A stretch of DNA of 64,000 nt from Hirsutella rhossiliensis (GCF_020360975.1 NW_025408692.1:53441-117440); one strand, 5' to 3'. Shown: positions 32,257 through 44,725, counted from the stretch's first letter. The notes: a model not told the origin generated them from the letters alone. Translations and numbers: made by a program.

Positions 32257-35200
32257 ACAATGACCTCCACCGCCGAGTAGCTCGCGCCGTTCACTAGCTT
32301 CAGCCCCTGGTGGGTGTTGTGGTTCACGACGATGGGCATCCCGGCCACGAACATGAAGACGGCCGGCACCGGGATCGCGCTATCGTCGCCCTGGTTGAGT
32401 ATCATGATCGCCTCTTCCTCCGTCGGCAGCTCCTCCTTCCACTTGTGCTCGGAGATGAAAATGCGCATCGTCGACCGCTGCTGGACCCGGAACGCCAGGC
32501 TCGCCTCCATGTTCAGGTTCCACCGATTCCTATTGAGCGGCGTCACCACGGTGATGCCCGTCTCCAAGGGATCCGCCTTCCGATCTCGGTAGCACCTTGA
32601 GTTGAGGAGGTTTAGATCCGTCCGATCCTGCACGCCTAGACGGATCCGCTTCAGCAGCCTCTGCAGCTCCGGGTCGCCGGCGGCGCGCATCTGCTCGTCC
32701 AGCATGACGACCGTCGTGAACCTCTTCCACAGTGCGTGCGCTTTGTCGTGCTGGTGACGCTGCTCGGCCTTGAACGAGTTGTCTACGTCCCACGAGATGG
32801 CCGCGCTAGGCAGGACGATCGACCTCTCTTGGACCGGCCGGAACTGCTGAAAATCTCCGCAGAAGAGGACGATGGGGATCCCCCCGAAATCTTGCCGCGA
32901 TCCGCGAAGCCGGCGAAGCCGCTCGTTCACGGCGTGCAGCGTCCGCGCCCCGAGCATGCTCACCTCGTCGATGACGAGCACATCCTTCTCCTGCCAATCC
33001 ATTCGAGACTGGCCGTGGATGAACCGCTCCGCCTGTTTCGGCAGCCGCACCCCGTCAAGGTCTTTGACCATGTTCGCGCCCCCCGCCCCTTGGTCTTTAG
33101 TGAACCCGCAGGCGGAGTGGATCGTGATGCCGTTGATCCGCGCCGCCGCAGTCCCCGACGTCGCCGTGATCAGCAGACGATTCGAAAGGCTCTTTTTACT
33201 GAACAGCTCGACGAGTGCCTCGATGATTCGCGACTTGCCGGTACCGCCCTCGCCACCAACGAACTGGCGCAGCTGGCAGGCATCGCCCCCGTCGGTCTGC
33301 TGCATCAAATCGAGCTGGCGGCATATTATCAGAAAAGCGATGGACTGCCTCTTGTTCAGCGTCAGCCGTGTTGCCAACACCTTGCCCGCCGCGAGGGAGG
33401 AGGTTGATGGGCCAAACTGAACGTCCATTCCCGCCCCTGCGTCGATAGCGGTCTCGTCGGAGTCGGCCATCGTCATTTCGACCTCGTCCTCCCCGAAACC
33501 GGTCATCACCCTTCGCAACGCTGCGCGGCGATCGCTTTCCCAGGCGGCGGGCGTGCTTTGTATCCCTTGGATCATCCTCTCCCTCCTTCGAGGCACTTAC
33601 CTGCTGCGACTTGATAGCCTTGACCTGATCCTGCGGCGGTAGTGCGGCCCCGAAAATACCCGCCCTGGCATGCTTAACCGCCTCTCCTCGTTCGATCAGC
33701 GCCGTGGCCTCGAGCTCGGCCGTCGAGCGCAGCGCCGATTGCTGAAACCGACAGAGCTGCTGTATCATTGCCATGAGCTCCGGCGACTTGGCCGTCACCT
33801 GATTCGCTCCCACTGCACCTCGGACGACGTCGATGAGCCGCGTTGCGTCTCCGATGCTGTTGGGCTGATATGTCGCTGCAGACTCCGCGCCCGCCTCGCC
33901 TGCTCCACCCTCCTCGACGTGTGCGACCGTCGGGTCGCCATCGCCGGACGAGGCTGCCCATTGCTTGGCGTCGCGTTTTGCGTCTTCGGCGGATCGTCGA
34001 AGCAGCTGCACGTTGTCGACGAGACGTGATATTCTCGGGGCCATAGCGTCTCGAGCCCGCGCCCAGATGCTGTTGATCTCACCTGTTCCTTCGCCCAGGA
34101 AGGACTCCCACGGCACGAACAGCGCAAGATGCTGCACGGCTGCCCTTCAGGGGTGGGTTAGCCTCTCCGATAATGCCCGCTGACAGAGCAGTTGCCATAC
34201 ACACCTCCGGTAGCACGACTCGTCATCGTAGGTGAAGTCCTTGCTCAGGTAGCCGTCGAGGCAGGCGGTAGCGTGCTTGCCCGGCCGCCTGAGCACCTGA
34301 ACCCAGCGTCGTCCCGGCGCCCATCCATCCTCGAAAGACATCTCCCCCAAGCCGCCCAGCTCGTCGTTGCCGATGCGTTTCAGTCTGACGATCGATATGT
34401 AGTCATACAGGCATAGGCCTTTCAGCAGCTCTCCCGGTGCTGGTACGCCTCGACGTGGGAGATTCTCAGGCCTTCTTCTTCGACGACGACCGACTCATCC
34501 AAGGTGTCATCCGTAGCCGCAGCGCCACTGGCTTCTCGGAGATGCCGCCATCGCCGAAAGACTTCCCAGTACAGCAGAGAACAGTTCAGGTACGCCCACG
34601 CGCTGCTGTCGGTGAACTCGGCCGGATATCCGAGAAGGTGAGCGACGACCTCGACCTGTGATAGCGGACGCTCCGTGAACACGCGGTTCGCCACTCTCAT
34701 CAGGAACTGTCGCGTCCTGTTCCCTTGACAGGGTCATCGGTGGCAGCGTCTCCGCCACCGTCCCGCCCTCCGTTGGCCGTGCCATCACCTGTTGAGGCGG
34801 CCAGGAGCTCGGCCGCGGCCGCCACACGCTTCCACACCGGGTCCTCCACCTTGGTCGCGTAGTTCGTGACATAATAGATGAGGGCCATTGTCTTGCGCTG
34901 CGTCGCAATGAAGGAAATATCATGGTTGTGCCGGAGCCCGACAGCAATAGCCTCGTTCCATCGATTGACCATGCTGTGTGTCCTCCGGATCTGCAGCACC
35001 CCGTCTGCCGTGAGGGCGGTCTTGTCGACTAACCTCCATGGCGCCTTGAACCGGCAGAGGTCCCTTTCCGCCCTCCTTTGCCCAAGGAGTACTTCACACA
35101 GGTCGGGCTATGCGTGTGCACCTGCGTCGCGCCGGCACAGAAGTTGGCCTCCTCGATAAACGCGGCCGAGAACTGCGCGGCGTTGTCCAGCAGGGAACCA

Positions 35201-38200
35201 ATACCGCCCGTCACAGATCGCTCCGCTTGCACGGCGCAAAAACTTTCCTGGTCCAGATCCTGCCTTGCACGTCAACCCGGCCCCACTTGGCCATCAGAAG
35301 AGTACTTCAGGCTCCCGGTGGCACATCTTAGGTAGGCATTCTTACCTCTGAGAAGACGCTATCGATGTATCGGACGATTCGCTCGCGATACGCCGCCTGA
35401 TCCTCCCCGTGGATGTCGGCAAGCATCGAGCTGAGATGCGCGTTCCCGTGCAGCCAGAGCAAGCCGTGAACATGAAGCGCCCTCGTTCGTTCGTCTCCAC
35501 GGCGCCATAGTACTTGCCGATGCGCCCGAATACCGACTCTTCACCGACCTTCACGTAATGATCGAAGAACAGCTTCATCTCGCGGTGGAAGAACACGGCC
35601 GAGCTCATGGGATCCGATATCGCCAGCCGTGCCCGCTTATACGCATCCCCAAGGCCTTCTAAGAACTCCTCGGCCGCGTCGGGATCGCGTGTGCGGTATG
35701 CCGCCAGTCGCAGCTTCACCGGGTTCGTAATGTCGTTCGGGTTGATGGTGAACCAGATGGCCGGCACGCCATATCCGACGATGAGCGACTGGATTTTCCG
35801 CCGCATATTGAGACGGACCTCTCTCGACATGGGCTGCCGGTGGCCGTAAAGCGAGAGGCTCCTGAGAAGCTCCTTCACGTCACCATCGGTCGTCTTACCC
35901 GAGCTCTCCAACTCGACCCTCGCCGCCGCTAGCCTTTCTGTGGTCATCGAACGCACGATGCGCTCTACCTTGCGGAAGTTCTTCCTCCCCACACTCAACA
36001 TGCTGACCCGGCGGTTCCTCGACCGCACCCCCATGTTGAAGACGAGAAATGCGAAGATGTGGTGCAGTGCAAATCGACCACCATGGCGCCGGAGCACGAT
36101 CTCGGCCCACGCCTGAAGGTTCAAGCTTCGAGACGATACGGGGTCTCCCGCGGCCGCCTCTGCCTCGACAGCCCTGCCTCGCAAGTTGGCCGTGACCTTC
36201 CCGCGTCGACCATGGTCTCTTCAACCAGCCTTGGTCCCCAACGCCAAATGGGAACAGGGTCGGGAACGTCCTGGCAAAGAAGGACGCCTCAAAGGAATCG
36301 GTAAACTCACCCCCCCGCGAAACCCGGATGTATGGCTCACAACCACCGTCGCCACGCCCCCGAACCCCCCCGGCTAGGGACCCGACCCACGCTCTCGGGC
36401 CCGCACGGCCGTCGTCGGCACCTTCACCAACAGCGTCACAGGCAAACTGCAGCTTCTCCACGTCCGCGACGTCTGGCGGTCCGTCGAGCGCGAACATGCC
36501 AGAAGACGTCACCTCGTTGATCGCTGGAACGTTCTGGTCGGGGCAGGCGTCACTTCCATCGCGAACCGCGCCTTCTCCGTTGGGCCCGTGACCTTCACCC
36601 TGGCCGCCGGCTTCTTGTCCTTGGTTGAGCAGGGCGAAGAGCTCCTCGATCTCCACCGCGCCCTCCTCGTCCATGGCGCGTTCCGTGGGCGGCACAACGT
36701 GCGCCGTCCGCGCTTTCTCCCACCCAGACGGCTCGTTCCGCTCCATACGATCGCACACCGACGACGGTACCCCGTGTATCGAGTCTCCCAGCTCTCCATC
36801 TCCGCCGCGTCGATCTCGATCTCGGCGTAGTGGGGTTGTTCCGCTTCAGCCAGACAAGGGCCCTCTCGACCACCCGCCGCCTCACCGACAAGAGACTCGA
36901 CAGGTCGCTCGGTGCCGGCTTCTCCGCGCCCTGCCACGAGATGTGGATCTCGTCCAGTGCTTGCAAAGGGGTGCGGGAGCACTTTGGTGGCCAGCTCCTG
37001 CACATTGTTCGGAAACACCGTGATGTGGCCCTGACATGCCTCGGATACTTCACGCTCTGCCTCTGCCCGCCCGGAATGCTATATCTCGTGACAAACCCGT
37101 AACATGAGTTCAGCGAGATGAGCTTCTCTTCGACCGGCGTCAGTCCCTTGAGCTCATCGGGAACATGTGCTCGCAGCCAAGGCGACTGTGAAGGTGGATC
37201 GCCGGCGACAGGCTCCTGCGCGCCAGGCATCGGCCACACTCGGCGCACACCGACACGGACTCGCCCTCAGGAAAGCAACTCCGGCATGAAAATGGTGAGC
37301 GGCCGCCCTTTGGTACGCAACTTGACAGTCAATGATCCCATGTAATCTCCTCAACTCTCCTCGTACACTTGCGGTAGCACACCATGCAGGTCCGTATCGG
37401 CAACGTGCTCGCATCGTGGAACGCCTGATAGAAGTCTCGCACCGTCGACACCTTCCTCTCGAGCGGTATTGGCGTGCACCACGTCTGATCGTTAGACAAT
37501 CTCTCCTTCAAGGCAAAGTCTTCCTCCAAAAAGCGCAGCACACTCGCCAGGTCTTCGGCCTGCAGCTCCCGTCTCCTATGCCTTCCGATTCCACTTCGGA
37601 CCTGTTTTATCGGGCGCCCATCCCGGCTAGGAAGACGGGCTCTCTTCTCCCGCCTCCGGGACTGCCTCTGTCCGCGCAGCGAGCCGTCCGCTGCCTCTGC
37701 TGCGCCATCGTCCACACCCACCTGTGTGTGCCCTTGGCCGCCGAACCGGTCCCCGACGGAGCTTGGGCAAACCCCATGCAATCGATGCTGCAAATTGCGC
37801 CGTTCGTCTTAGGTCTTGGAAAGTCGTATCCTTGGGCTGGATAGGTCGGAGCGTCGGTCCCTTTTTCGAACGAACACCCGGGACACCGCCGGTCGCCGCC
37901 TTATCTCCCTGCCCGTCACCTTCAGGACCCCTCTCCTGGGGCAAAACGGCCGATGAAGGGTGGACTGTTAGAGCCCACTGCCCCCTGGTCTCCACGTTCT
38001 GTAGGCAACACGAACCTCGGAAGCGGACTCGGTGACTGACGTTGCGCGGAATTTCCGCTGCTGACCAAATTACGGGACTTCCGTGCTCTGCTTGACCGCA
38101 AACCGCCTCGCGGCGGTCTTCTCGGCAGTGACTTTGCGATCGCCTCTGCATGCTTTCTCCATGCGGTTTCTTCGACCGCAGACTGCTTAGGCTGAATCAG

Positions 38201-39726
38201 CCGGAACGTTAATGCTTCATTCGCCACTGATCTGTATCTCCCGAACCGCCCCAACCTTGTCTCCCGTGCTCCGTGCCCTTCTCGGAGTTGCCCTGTATCA
38301 TCTCCGCACCCCGAAACAGGCACTCCCCCGTTCCTACCCTCTTCTCCATCCTCGACTGACAACGAACAGGCTCCACGGTGAGCGGCCGCCTCGCCTAGCT
38401 TCCCTGCAGGACTGTCCGCCATGCTACTGCCTCCTCGACGTCGACTAGCGTGGATTGGCAACAAGCTAGAAAGTTTTGGCTCCGGAGCACTTCCACTTGG
38501 ATAATCTCGCTTCTTGGCGTACACTATTTCTTTCCGAGTGGGAAGCTTCCTAACGATCACTACTCTCATGGCCGTGGCGTTTCTTCCCTTATAATGCTTG
38601 CCTATGGTACCGAGGCGATGCAATACTACTACCCCTTTGTAATCCCCCATTTACCCTCCCTATGTGCGTCCACCGTCCCGGCCCTCGGCTGGTCTCCACG
38701 TGCGACCTGCTACCCCAGCTTTGCCAAAGGCGGCCCTTCCATCGCCGTGCTCTTTTGCGCACTCCAGCGAATCCCTGGCTACTGCCGACCTCCGGCACAT
38801 GGGGGTGGCCGCGCCGACCGCCCGCCGCACACTTCCAACCATACTCTCCGGCCCTTCCAACGCCGTCCCACCCACCTTGCGCATCAGTTGCTCCATCAAT
38901 ATCTGCCACTCCACCTCGTCGAGCAACAGCCAAAAGGCTGCCGGCGATAACATGTCCACGGTGTCCCTCGTGCAACCGGACTACCCGGCTAGGTTTGCTC
39001 CCCTCGCCACCACCAACGTCGCATCAACGGCCTTCATGCTAAAGCGACAGCCAGGATCCCCCTGCCTGTCCTCTTGTAGTCGCTAGCCACCGGAGTTTCG
39101 ACTTGCAAACCCTCCTGGAGAGTTCTCGTGACCAACTCGCATCCTCCTCCTCAGGTCGTCCCCTATATCCGACTTCACCGTGTCCCAATAGTGGACTCTA
39201 CACGGTCGGCACCCGCCTCGCTCAGCCGCACGCAATGCCCATCCAACTACCGACGACCGTCAAAAAGGGACCCCTGCAATACTACCATAACCTCTTTCTT
39301 TCCTTCACTCTCATTCGTTATTGTCGCCTTTGCTATCTACTCCATGCAACGATGACACCGAAGGGTACTGCTGGACTTTCTTTCTCCGCAGACTTACCCA
39401 CACTAACCTTACTGTTCGCCGACCTCCAACTTCTCGCGACATAGTCATCACCCCTACTCAACTTCCAACCCCCGGCTCCCTACTTCACTCACGACCATAG
39501 AACCAGATGGTCGAGACTGTTCAAGAACCTCGCCAGCTCATTCCCGCATACCCCCCGCTTCTGATCTATCACCTAGGTAGCATTCTCTGACTCTTAAGTC
39601 TCCCCGACCCTAGCCGCGAGCCCTCTTTCGAGCAGCAAGAAAACCTGCTTTATAGGATGCCCACCTCCACTCTGCGTAACCCCTCATTTACACTTCCACG
39701 GTGACTACATCTGCCATGTTCTCACG

Positions 39727-41141
39727 ATGTCGGCCTCCCAGCTCAACGTCGATACCTCGTCCTCCCCGCGGCAACCTCTTGACAGCGAGAAAAATGCTGG
39801 CGCCGACATGTCCATGATGGCCTTTGTCCAGCCCGGCTGCCCGGCTAGGTTCGCCTACCAGAATGAGCATCGTGTCAAAGGGCTCAACGCAGAAACCCTA
39901 GCGAGGGTCTTCCTTCCACGCCCTCATGGCTGTCGACTCCGGGTATGCAGCAATCCGGTCAGATACTGGCAATCCATCGACCTGCATCTTCTTCAGCCTT
40001 AATATTTCCATATACAACCAACAGATAATCTCCTCGGAATGGACCGAACAATGGTTCTTCATGGTCGGCCGTGTTCATCCCTTTGCCCTGACGTGGGAAA
40101 TCGAGCGACGTGATGGCTTGGAGTCGGACGATGATAACATCACAGAATACACCGTCCCCGCGCTTATAGTCCGCGATCACAGCTACCAACCGTGAGTCTA
40201 TGCTCCAAATCTCTCTGTCGCCACTGCCCTCCCTGACGATATCCATAGAATTGTCACTCGCACCTCAGCTCGGTGGATACTTTCCCAACGATACAACCCA
40301 TTGTCTCCTTCACGGGACCTGTCATCGGCTCCGGCCGCGACCTCCTGCATGGAAACTCGGCTGCGGCCCTTGACGACACCCAGCTGAGCTGCTGCGGCTT
40401 TGTCCAGCTCTCCACCTTTATTTGTCCTGGGATTCCCGGCAAACCCCTTCAAGGGCTTTCACCCTTCCAAGTTTTCGTCATCTTCCCATTCACGCTAATC
40501 CTTGGACCTCCCTATGCAAGAAGATGACCGAGAGGCGCGACAGCCAGTTCCAGTCGAACACTCTCTTCACCTGTACGGGCAAAATCGCCGGCTTACTGGA
40601 TCACCAGATCATGAAACATGCCCCGGCTTTCGACCAAGACTATATCTTCATCGTCGTCCCCGACACGTGGACTTTCCACGACAAGGCCATGTCCGACCAG
40701 GCTTCTGCAACACAACTACTGCCGACGACACCCAAGAGCGCGGTCGGCAATCCTCGGACTATAGCGTTGCGTTGGCCAGGTTTACCTCTACGAAGAAACC
40801 CAAGGCCGCCCAAAGCCCCGCCTCCCCCACGCCGCATGCTTCTGGCCCAGTCGATCCCCTTATGCTGGCATCAAGTCGGTCATTGCCCGATCCCTACCAA
40901 ACCCCAACCAAGAGACCGCGACTTTCTCCCGAAACTTCCACCATAATCACCGACTGTGACGGTCAAGACTCCCAAATCCGATACCTCCTCCTTTCTGTCC
41001 CCGGAAGACCCAGCAGAGTCAGAGACGGACACCGAACAGGTCAATCACCAAGACACATCCGCCTCTGGCTCTATCAGACCTCCCGCGTCGATATCTTCCC
41101 GACCACTGCGCGCCCGACGTCCGCCCAAGAATATTCTCTAA
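39727..41141 (+). pseudogene. Helitron B second gene, unknown protein
   Basis: Ortholog of the plus-strand gene in Helitron A, with the same start (MSASQLNVDTSSS) and end (RPPKNIL). The first 64 codons are open (to LARVFLP), after which the reading frame changes at about 39920, 40190, 40440, 40760 and 40960. Some changes may be introns, since copies A and B do not break at identical places. Conserved parts are SEWTEQWFFMVGRVHPFALT, DTQLSCCGFVQLSTFICPGI, CTGKIAGLLDHQIMKHAP, DYIFIVVPDTWTFHDKA, and a Ser/Pro-rich tail with TPTKRPRLSPE. Encoded opposite to RepHel, with about 1.3 kb between the starts. Function unknown; a role in Helitron replication is suggested only by its conservation in the element. 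Confidence 0.55.
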
Positions 41142-41672
41142 ACTTTAAAGCATCAAACGAAACAATACAACATGACAACATGTCTCATCATCCTCAAAAT
41201 CAACTGCCAAAGGCTCGAATAGCACATTCTCTTCTCTTCTTGTTCTCCTTTTCATGAAGACGATCAAGTCAAAACTTCCCCAATATACTCCTTATTCTGT
41301 TTATACCTACGACTTATACCGGTAGCACATGTAAATTTTCCGAGCCTTCCACTCGCCCAGACATGCATTACCCACTCACATCTCTCTTCAACCCTGCCGT
41401 CTCTCCACGCCCTTTGAGTTTGCGCCTTTAAACAAAATCTCCCTCCAGCGGCCTAGCCTGCCTCCCCGACGCTCTGTCTCGGTTTCACTCACGATAATGC
41501 TCTACGTCTCTCGCCGTGTCTCGTATCTCGACCTCACTCTTCTTCCTGTCTCCAATCTACTGTCGCCAACTCTCTCTCTCTCTGTAGCCAACTCTTCTCC
41601 GGTTCTCTTGTCGCCAAATTTCGTTCCGAAAGGCTTCTTTGCGCGAGCCGCGGCTGGCGAGCCTTCCTCTCG
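41142..41672. other. 5' terminal region of Helitron B
   Basis: No gene. Contains ctctctctctctgtagcc, then tttcgttccgaaagg (41621-41635) and agccgcggctggcgagcc (41645-41662), both shared with copy A. Ends directly at the next Helitron. Confidence 0.6.
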
Positions 41673-42732
41673 TGCCTTGAGGAACGAAAGGACTTATGCC
41701 CGCGCCGCCTCCCGACCTTTTGGCCCCCGGAATCCCCGCCTCTGATTGGCCGGCTTTCCCCTCCCCCCCGTATCCCGGCTTCTGGTTGGTCCACCTTGGC
41801 GCGTCCTGCCCCATTAGTCGACAATTTGCCTCTTCCGTCTTTTGGCCTCCTCGCCCTCCTCGTTCGACCGTTCCCGCCCCGACCTTGACGACCTCAAATC
41901 TTGTGTCTGCGGAAGGCTTCCCCCTTCCTCCGCGGCCTCGACCTCGTCGCCGAGCCAGCGCAGCGCCTCCCGGACGGTCCTGTCGCTTAGCCCTCCAGCC
42001 TCGCCTGTGCTGCGGTCATCTCCCGGGGACCCGGTTTCCCACCAGGTCCCTCTCCCGCACCTTCGACACGAGCATGATGCCGTCCAGCGTCGGGCACCGC
42101 GATAGCTGCACGTACAGGCTGTACGGGTCGCACTGCGACGGGACGGCGCGTCCGCCGACGTTGGTCGTCCTCGTGCCCCGCAACTCGAGCGCCACGCGCT
42201 CCAGCGTTCCCCCCTGCACCTTGTAGTCCGTGCACGCGAAGGCGGCGGCGCACGGCAGGCCCTTGCGGCTGACGTCGTTCTGCTGCCACGGTCGCTTCCG
42301 CTGACGCTGGATCCTGACGCTCATGGGCGTCAGCAGGATCGTGCCGGGCGGCATTCCGACGAAGTGGAAGTCCTTGGTCGTCTCCGACCCCAGTATGATT
42401 GCCGCCGGCGGCCCGAAGTGGATCGCCATGCCGGCCGAGATGCGATGCCCGGGGTGCGCCTTGTCGACGATGACCTCCGCCGCCGTGTAGCTGGCGCCGT
42501 TCACCAGCTTCAGGCCCTGGTGGGTGTTGCGGTTCACGACGACCGGCATCCCCGGCACGAACATGAAGACGGCCGGCACCGGGATCGCGCTGTCGTCGCC
42601 CTGGTTCAGCATCATGATGGCCTCTTCCTCGGTCGGCAGGCCGTCCTTCCACTTGTGCTCGGAGAGGAAGATGCGCAGCGTCGACCGCCGCTGGGTCTGG
42701 AACGTCAGGCTCGCCTCCATGTTGAGGTTCTC
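41673..42732 (-). mobile_element. Helitron C, truncated 3' end
   Basis: Begins tgccttgaggaacgaaagg with no spacer after Helitron B. Only the 3' end and the C-terminal helicase part remain. It stops near 42732, where sequence changes to gypsy pol inside the codons that read NRWNLNMEA in the other copies. Confidence 0.85.
41987..42732 (-). pseudogene. Helitron C helicase, C-terminal fragment
   Basis: Open from NLNMEASLTFQTQRR at 42732 through FISEHKW-like FLSEHKWKDGLPTEEEA, AVFMFVPGMPVVVNRNTHQG, TDYKVQGGTLERVALELRG and YVQLSRCPTLDGIMLVSKVR to about 42016, then a frame change into EMTAAQARLEG. It corresponds to the end of the Pif1-like helicase in copies A and B, without the LINE. Walker motifs are missing, so the fragment is non-functional. 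Confidence 0.82.
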
Positions 42733-44468
42733 CGCTGGAACCATCTTGCTCGATCAACTGGCGGCTTCGGTTGAAGCGCCTTTTCTATGTCTGCCAAGCT
42801 GATCGCTTGTATCGAGAACGCGTCGCACGTCTGGCGTCTCTTTGCACGCCGGCACTCTGCCGTGAACACGGCTGCCGACACAAGTCTTGCGCTTCGAATT
42901 GCGCGTACTTTGGCGGGCTCTTCCTGCCCCACGAGGCGTATCGTCACGCCTGCTCTTCCGTGGTACACTTGCCGCTTAGCAGCGTCGTACACGACCTGGT
43001 TCCTCCATCCAAGGCCGGCCAAGGAACATATCCTGGCCGAGGCTTGGGACGACGTACGCAAAGGTGCGTTCGTCAAAACCGGCGGTCTCCACAACGACAG
43101 CCACAACTCCCGGCGACGTGACACTTTCTGAGGACTCCGAGAATCCCCCGATCTCTCGAGGCTTCGAATCAACGAGAGGGATCCGAAACTTCCGGACGAC
43201 CGCTTCGTCAATCACGGCATAGCAGTCACATCCACTATCGACTAGGACGCGTATCGGATTGCCTCTGTTGAGCCGTGCGTTAACGAGCACGGGTCGACTA
43301 TTCATACGCGGCTTGAACGCCTCCCAGTCTTGGACATCTGCCTTCGAAGGCCCCGGCGCCCGCTTTCGCACCGGGGCTAGTCTTTTCCATCGGCTCGTCA
43401 TCCCCATTGGATGTTGCGGCCGACTCGAATCATCGCTAGCATCCGGCTGCTTCACCCGGGCGGCTCCTGACCGTTTTTTCTTCGCTTCGCCAGGAAAGAC
43501 CAAATGAGCTGGGCATTCCGCGACGAGATGACCCTTCCGGCCGCATCGGTAACAGCGGCGCTCGTTCTTGGGCGCCGCATCTGCGTTGCGACGTTTCTTC
43601 GGCTCGTGACTTGTACGGCTGACATCTGCCATCTTGGTATCTCCGTCTGCGTCGCGGCCTCGACTATCATGGGTTGCACCACCGCTTCGAAGGGCGTTCC
43701 TTTTCTACACATTCTAGACCTGAGGACAGCCTTTGAAGAGATTGGACCCATTCCGAGTACGTGGAGCGAGTGGGCGCCGCGTAGACAGTTGCCAGTCGCA
43801 ACTCCGGACTCAGGGCGCCCTCCAGGTAGCTGATTTTGACTTCTTCCGGCCAGGTGGCGCCGCCGGAATCAGCGAGTTCTTTCTCGAAGCGAGGAGCAGT
43901 GTCGCAAAGCTTTCCTTGTCTCTTTGCCTCAAGGATCGCAATTTGTCCAGCGCGCGAGTCCTGGCGTTCGGGTCCCCGTAGCACTCTTCCAAATATTGGA
44001 GGTACTGGTCCGGATCTGAGTCTCCACCCTTCCTCCGGCTTCTACATACGCGATCGTCATTTGCTGAGGCACCCCTAGTCGCGCGTAAATGTAGGCGAAC
44101 TGGTCCGCCTTATTCCCAATTACCCTTCCGTCTACACGAAGCTTGTTCTTCATCTCGCTCAGCCAAGCGCGAAACTTGGATCGAACGCCCTCGAATCGCG
44201 GTGGGTCTGGGAGAGTCGGCCTAGTCTTCCGCAATGGTGTGTCGACCAAACGATTCAGTTCATGCAGAGGTTCCGCTCTGCTCTCCGACTCGGTCCCCAA
44301 GAGCGTTGGTCTCGAGGTCGTCAGACTGTCTTGCAGCAGTTGAATCTGCTCGCGCGTGGCGTCGCGATCGGCATCGCGGTCGGCACGCAAACCTTGCATC
44401 TGTTCAGCCATCTGGCTCATCATCTGCATGACGAGCTGGGAGGTTCGCTCGGGAGCTCCCGTCTGCAA
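42733..44468 (-). pseudogene. Ty3/gypsy gag and protease, truncated
   Basis: Starts at 44468 (MQTGAPERTSQL...). Gag shows a coiled region (RADRDADRDATREQIQLLQD) and FEGVRSKFRAWLSEMKNKL, then LEGALSPELRLATVYAAPT in another frame. The nucleocapsid knuckle CYRCGRKGHLVAEC is near 43530-43570 and the aspartic protease VNARLNRGNPIRVLVDSGCD with its DSG site near 43200-43260. It continues with MFLGRPWMEE and KALQPKPPVDRARW and then breaks at the Helitron C junction before the RT. Frameshifts near 43980, 43650 and 43010. RT, RNase H, integrase and 3' LTR are absent. Confidence 0.82.
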
Positions 44469-44500
44469 GGGTTGAGTCCATCGGTAGTGAGCTCTAGATA

Positions 44501-44725
44501 TGTAAGAGGCTGGCCCGGAGTTTACTCAACAAGCAGGTGCCTATGTGTTGTCTATCTAGAGCTAAAGAGGAAAGGCTGAACTCGAGGCGAAGCCTCGAGT
44601 CCGAGCTTATATCGCCTCTTATAGAATGTTCTCGCAACTCCGGGCCGCGGCGGCCGGTGTTTCCATCCGAGCATGATCCACCGGACCCGGTACAGCCGGG
44701 TCCACCAAGGGCACAGCCCGTGACA
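44501..44725 (-). repeat. Gypsy 5' LTR, 225 bp
   Basis: On the minus strand it starts tgtcacgggctgtgcc and ends ctcttaca (TG...CA), directly upstream of gag, with tataag words inside. The partner LTR is missing because the element is truncated. Confidence 0.65.

Larger units (their letters stand above)
30061..38420 (-). pseudogene. Helitron B RepHel, interrupted by LINE
   Basis: Best preserved RepHel in the window. The proposed start is near 38420 (MADSPAGKLGEAAAH). The DUF6570-like part lies around 36520-37250. The Helitron-like N domain is in a single ORF at 35342-36184 (HHIFAFLVFNMGVRSRNRR, FTINPNDITNPVKL), the HUH site at about 35442-35479, and the YYVTNYATK tyrosines near 34851-34880. 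An open helicase segment at 32270-33596 has GGEGGTGKS, VLVIDEVSMLGART, the GDFQQFRPV motif and VVTPLNRNRWNLN. The LINE cuts the frame after SYSAVEVIV; the rest resumes at 30609 and shows TDYKVQGKTLERV and YVQLSRCRTLDGI. A few frameshifts remain upstream (near 37250, 36520, 35460). Confidence 0.85.
29817..41672 (-). mobile_element. Helitron B, about 11.9 kb including a LINE insert
   Basis: Same structure and orientation as Helitron A. It begins tgccttgaggaacgaaagg at 29817 and ends gccttcctctcg at 41672, directly against Helitron C. Without the 1634-bp LINE and its duplicated target it is about 10.2 kb. It carries RepHel (minus) and the divergent second gene (plus). The ATTGG-rich left end (29893-29941) and the GC-palindrome right end match copy A in position. 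Confidence 0.8.

Noticed and set aside
19033..42732. Repeat-induced point mutation of the Helitron copies
   Set aside because: By eye, differences between copies include many transversions and indels, and G+C stays high; a pure C-to-T/G-to-A pattern is not seen. A proper count was not possible.
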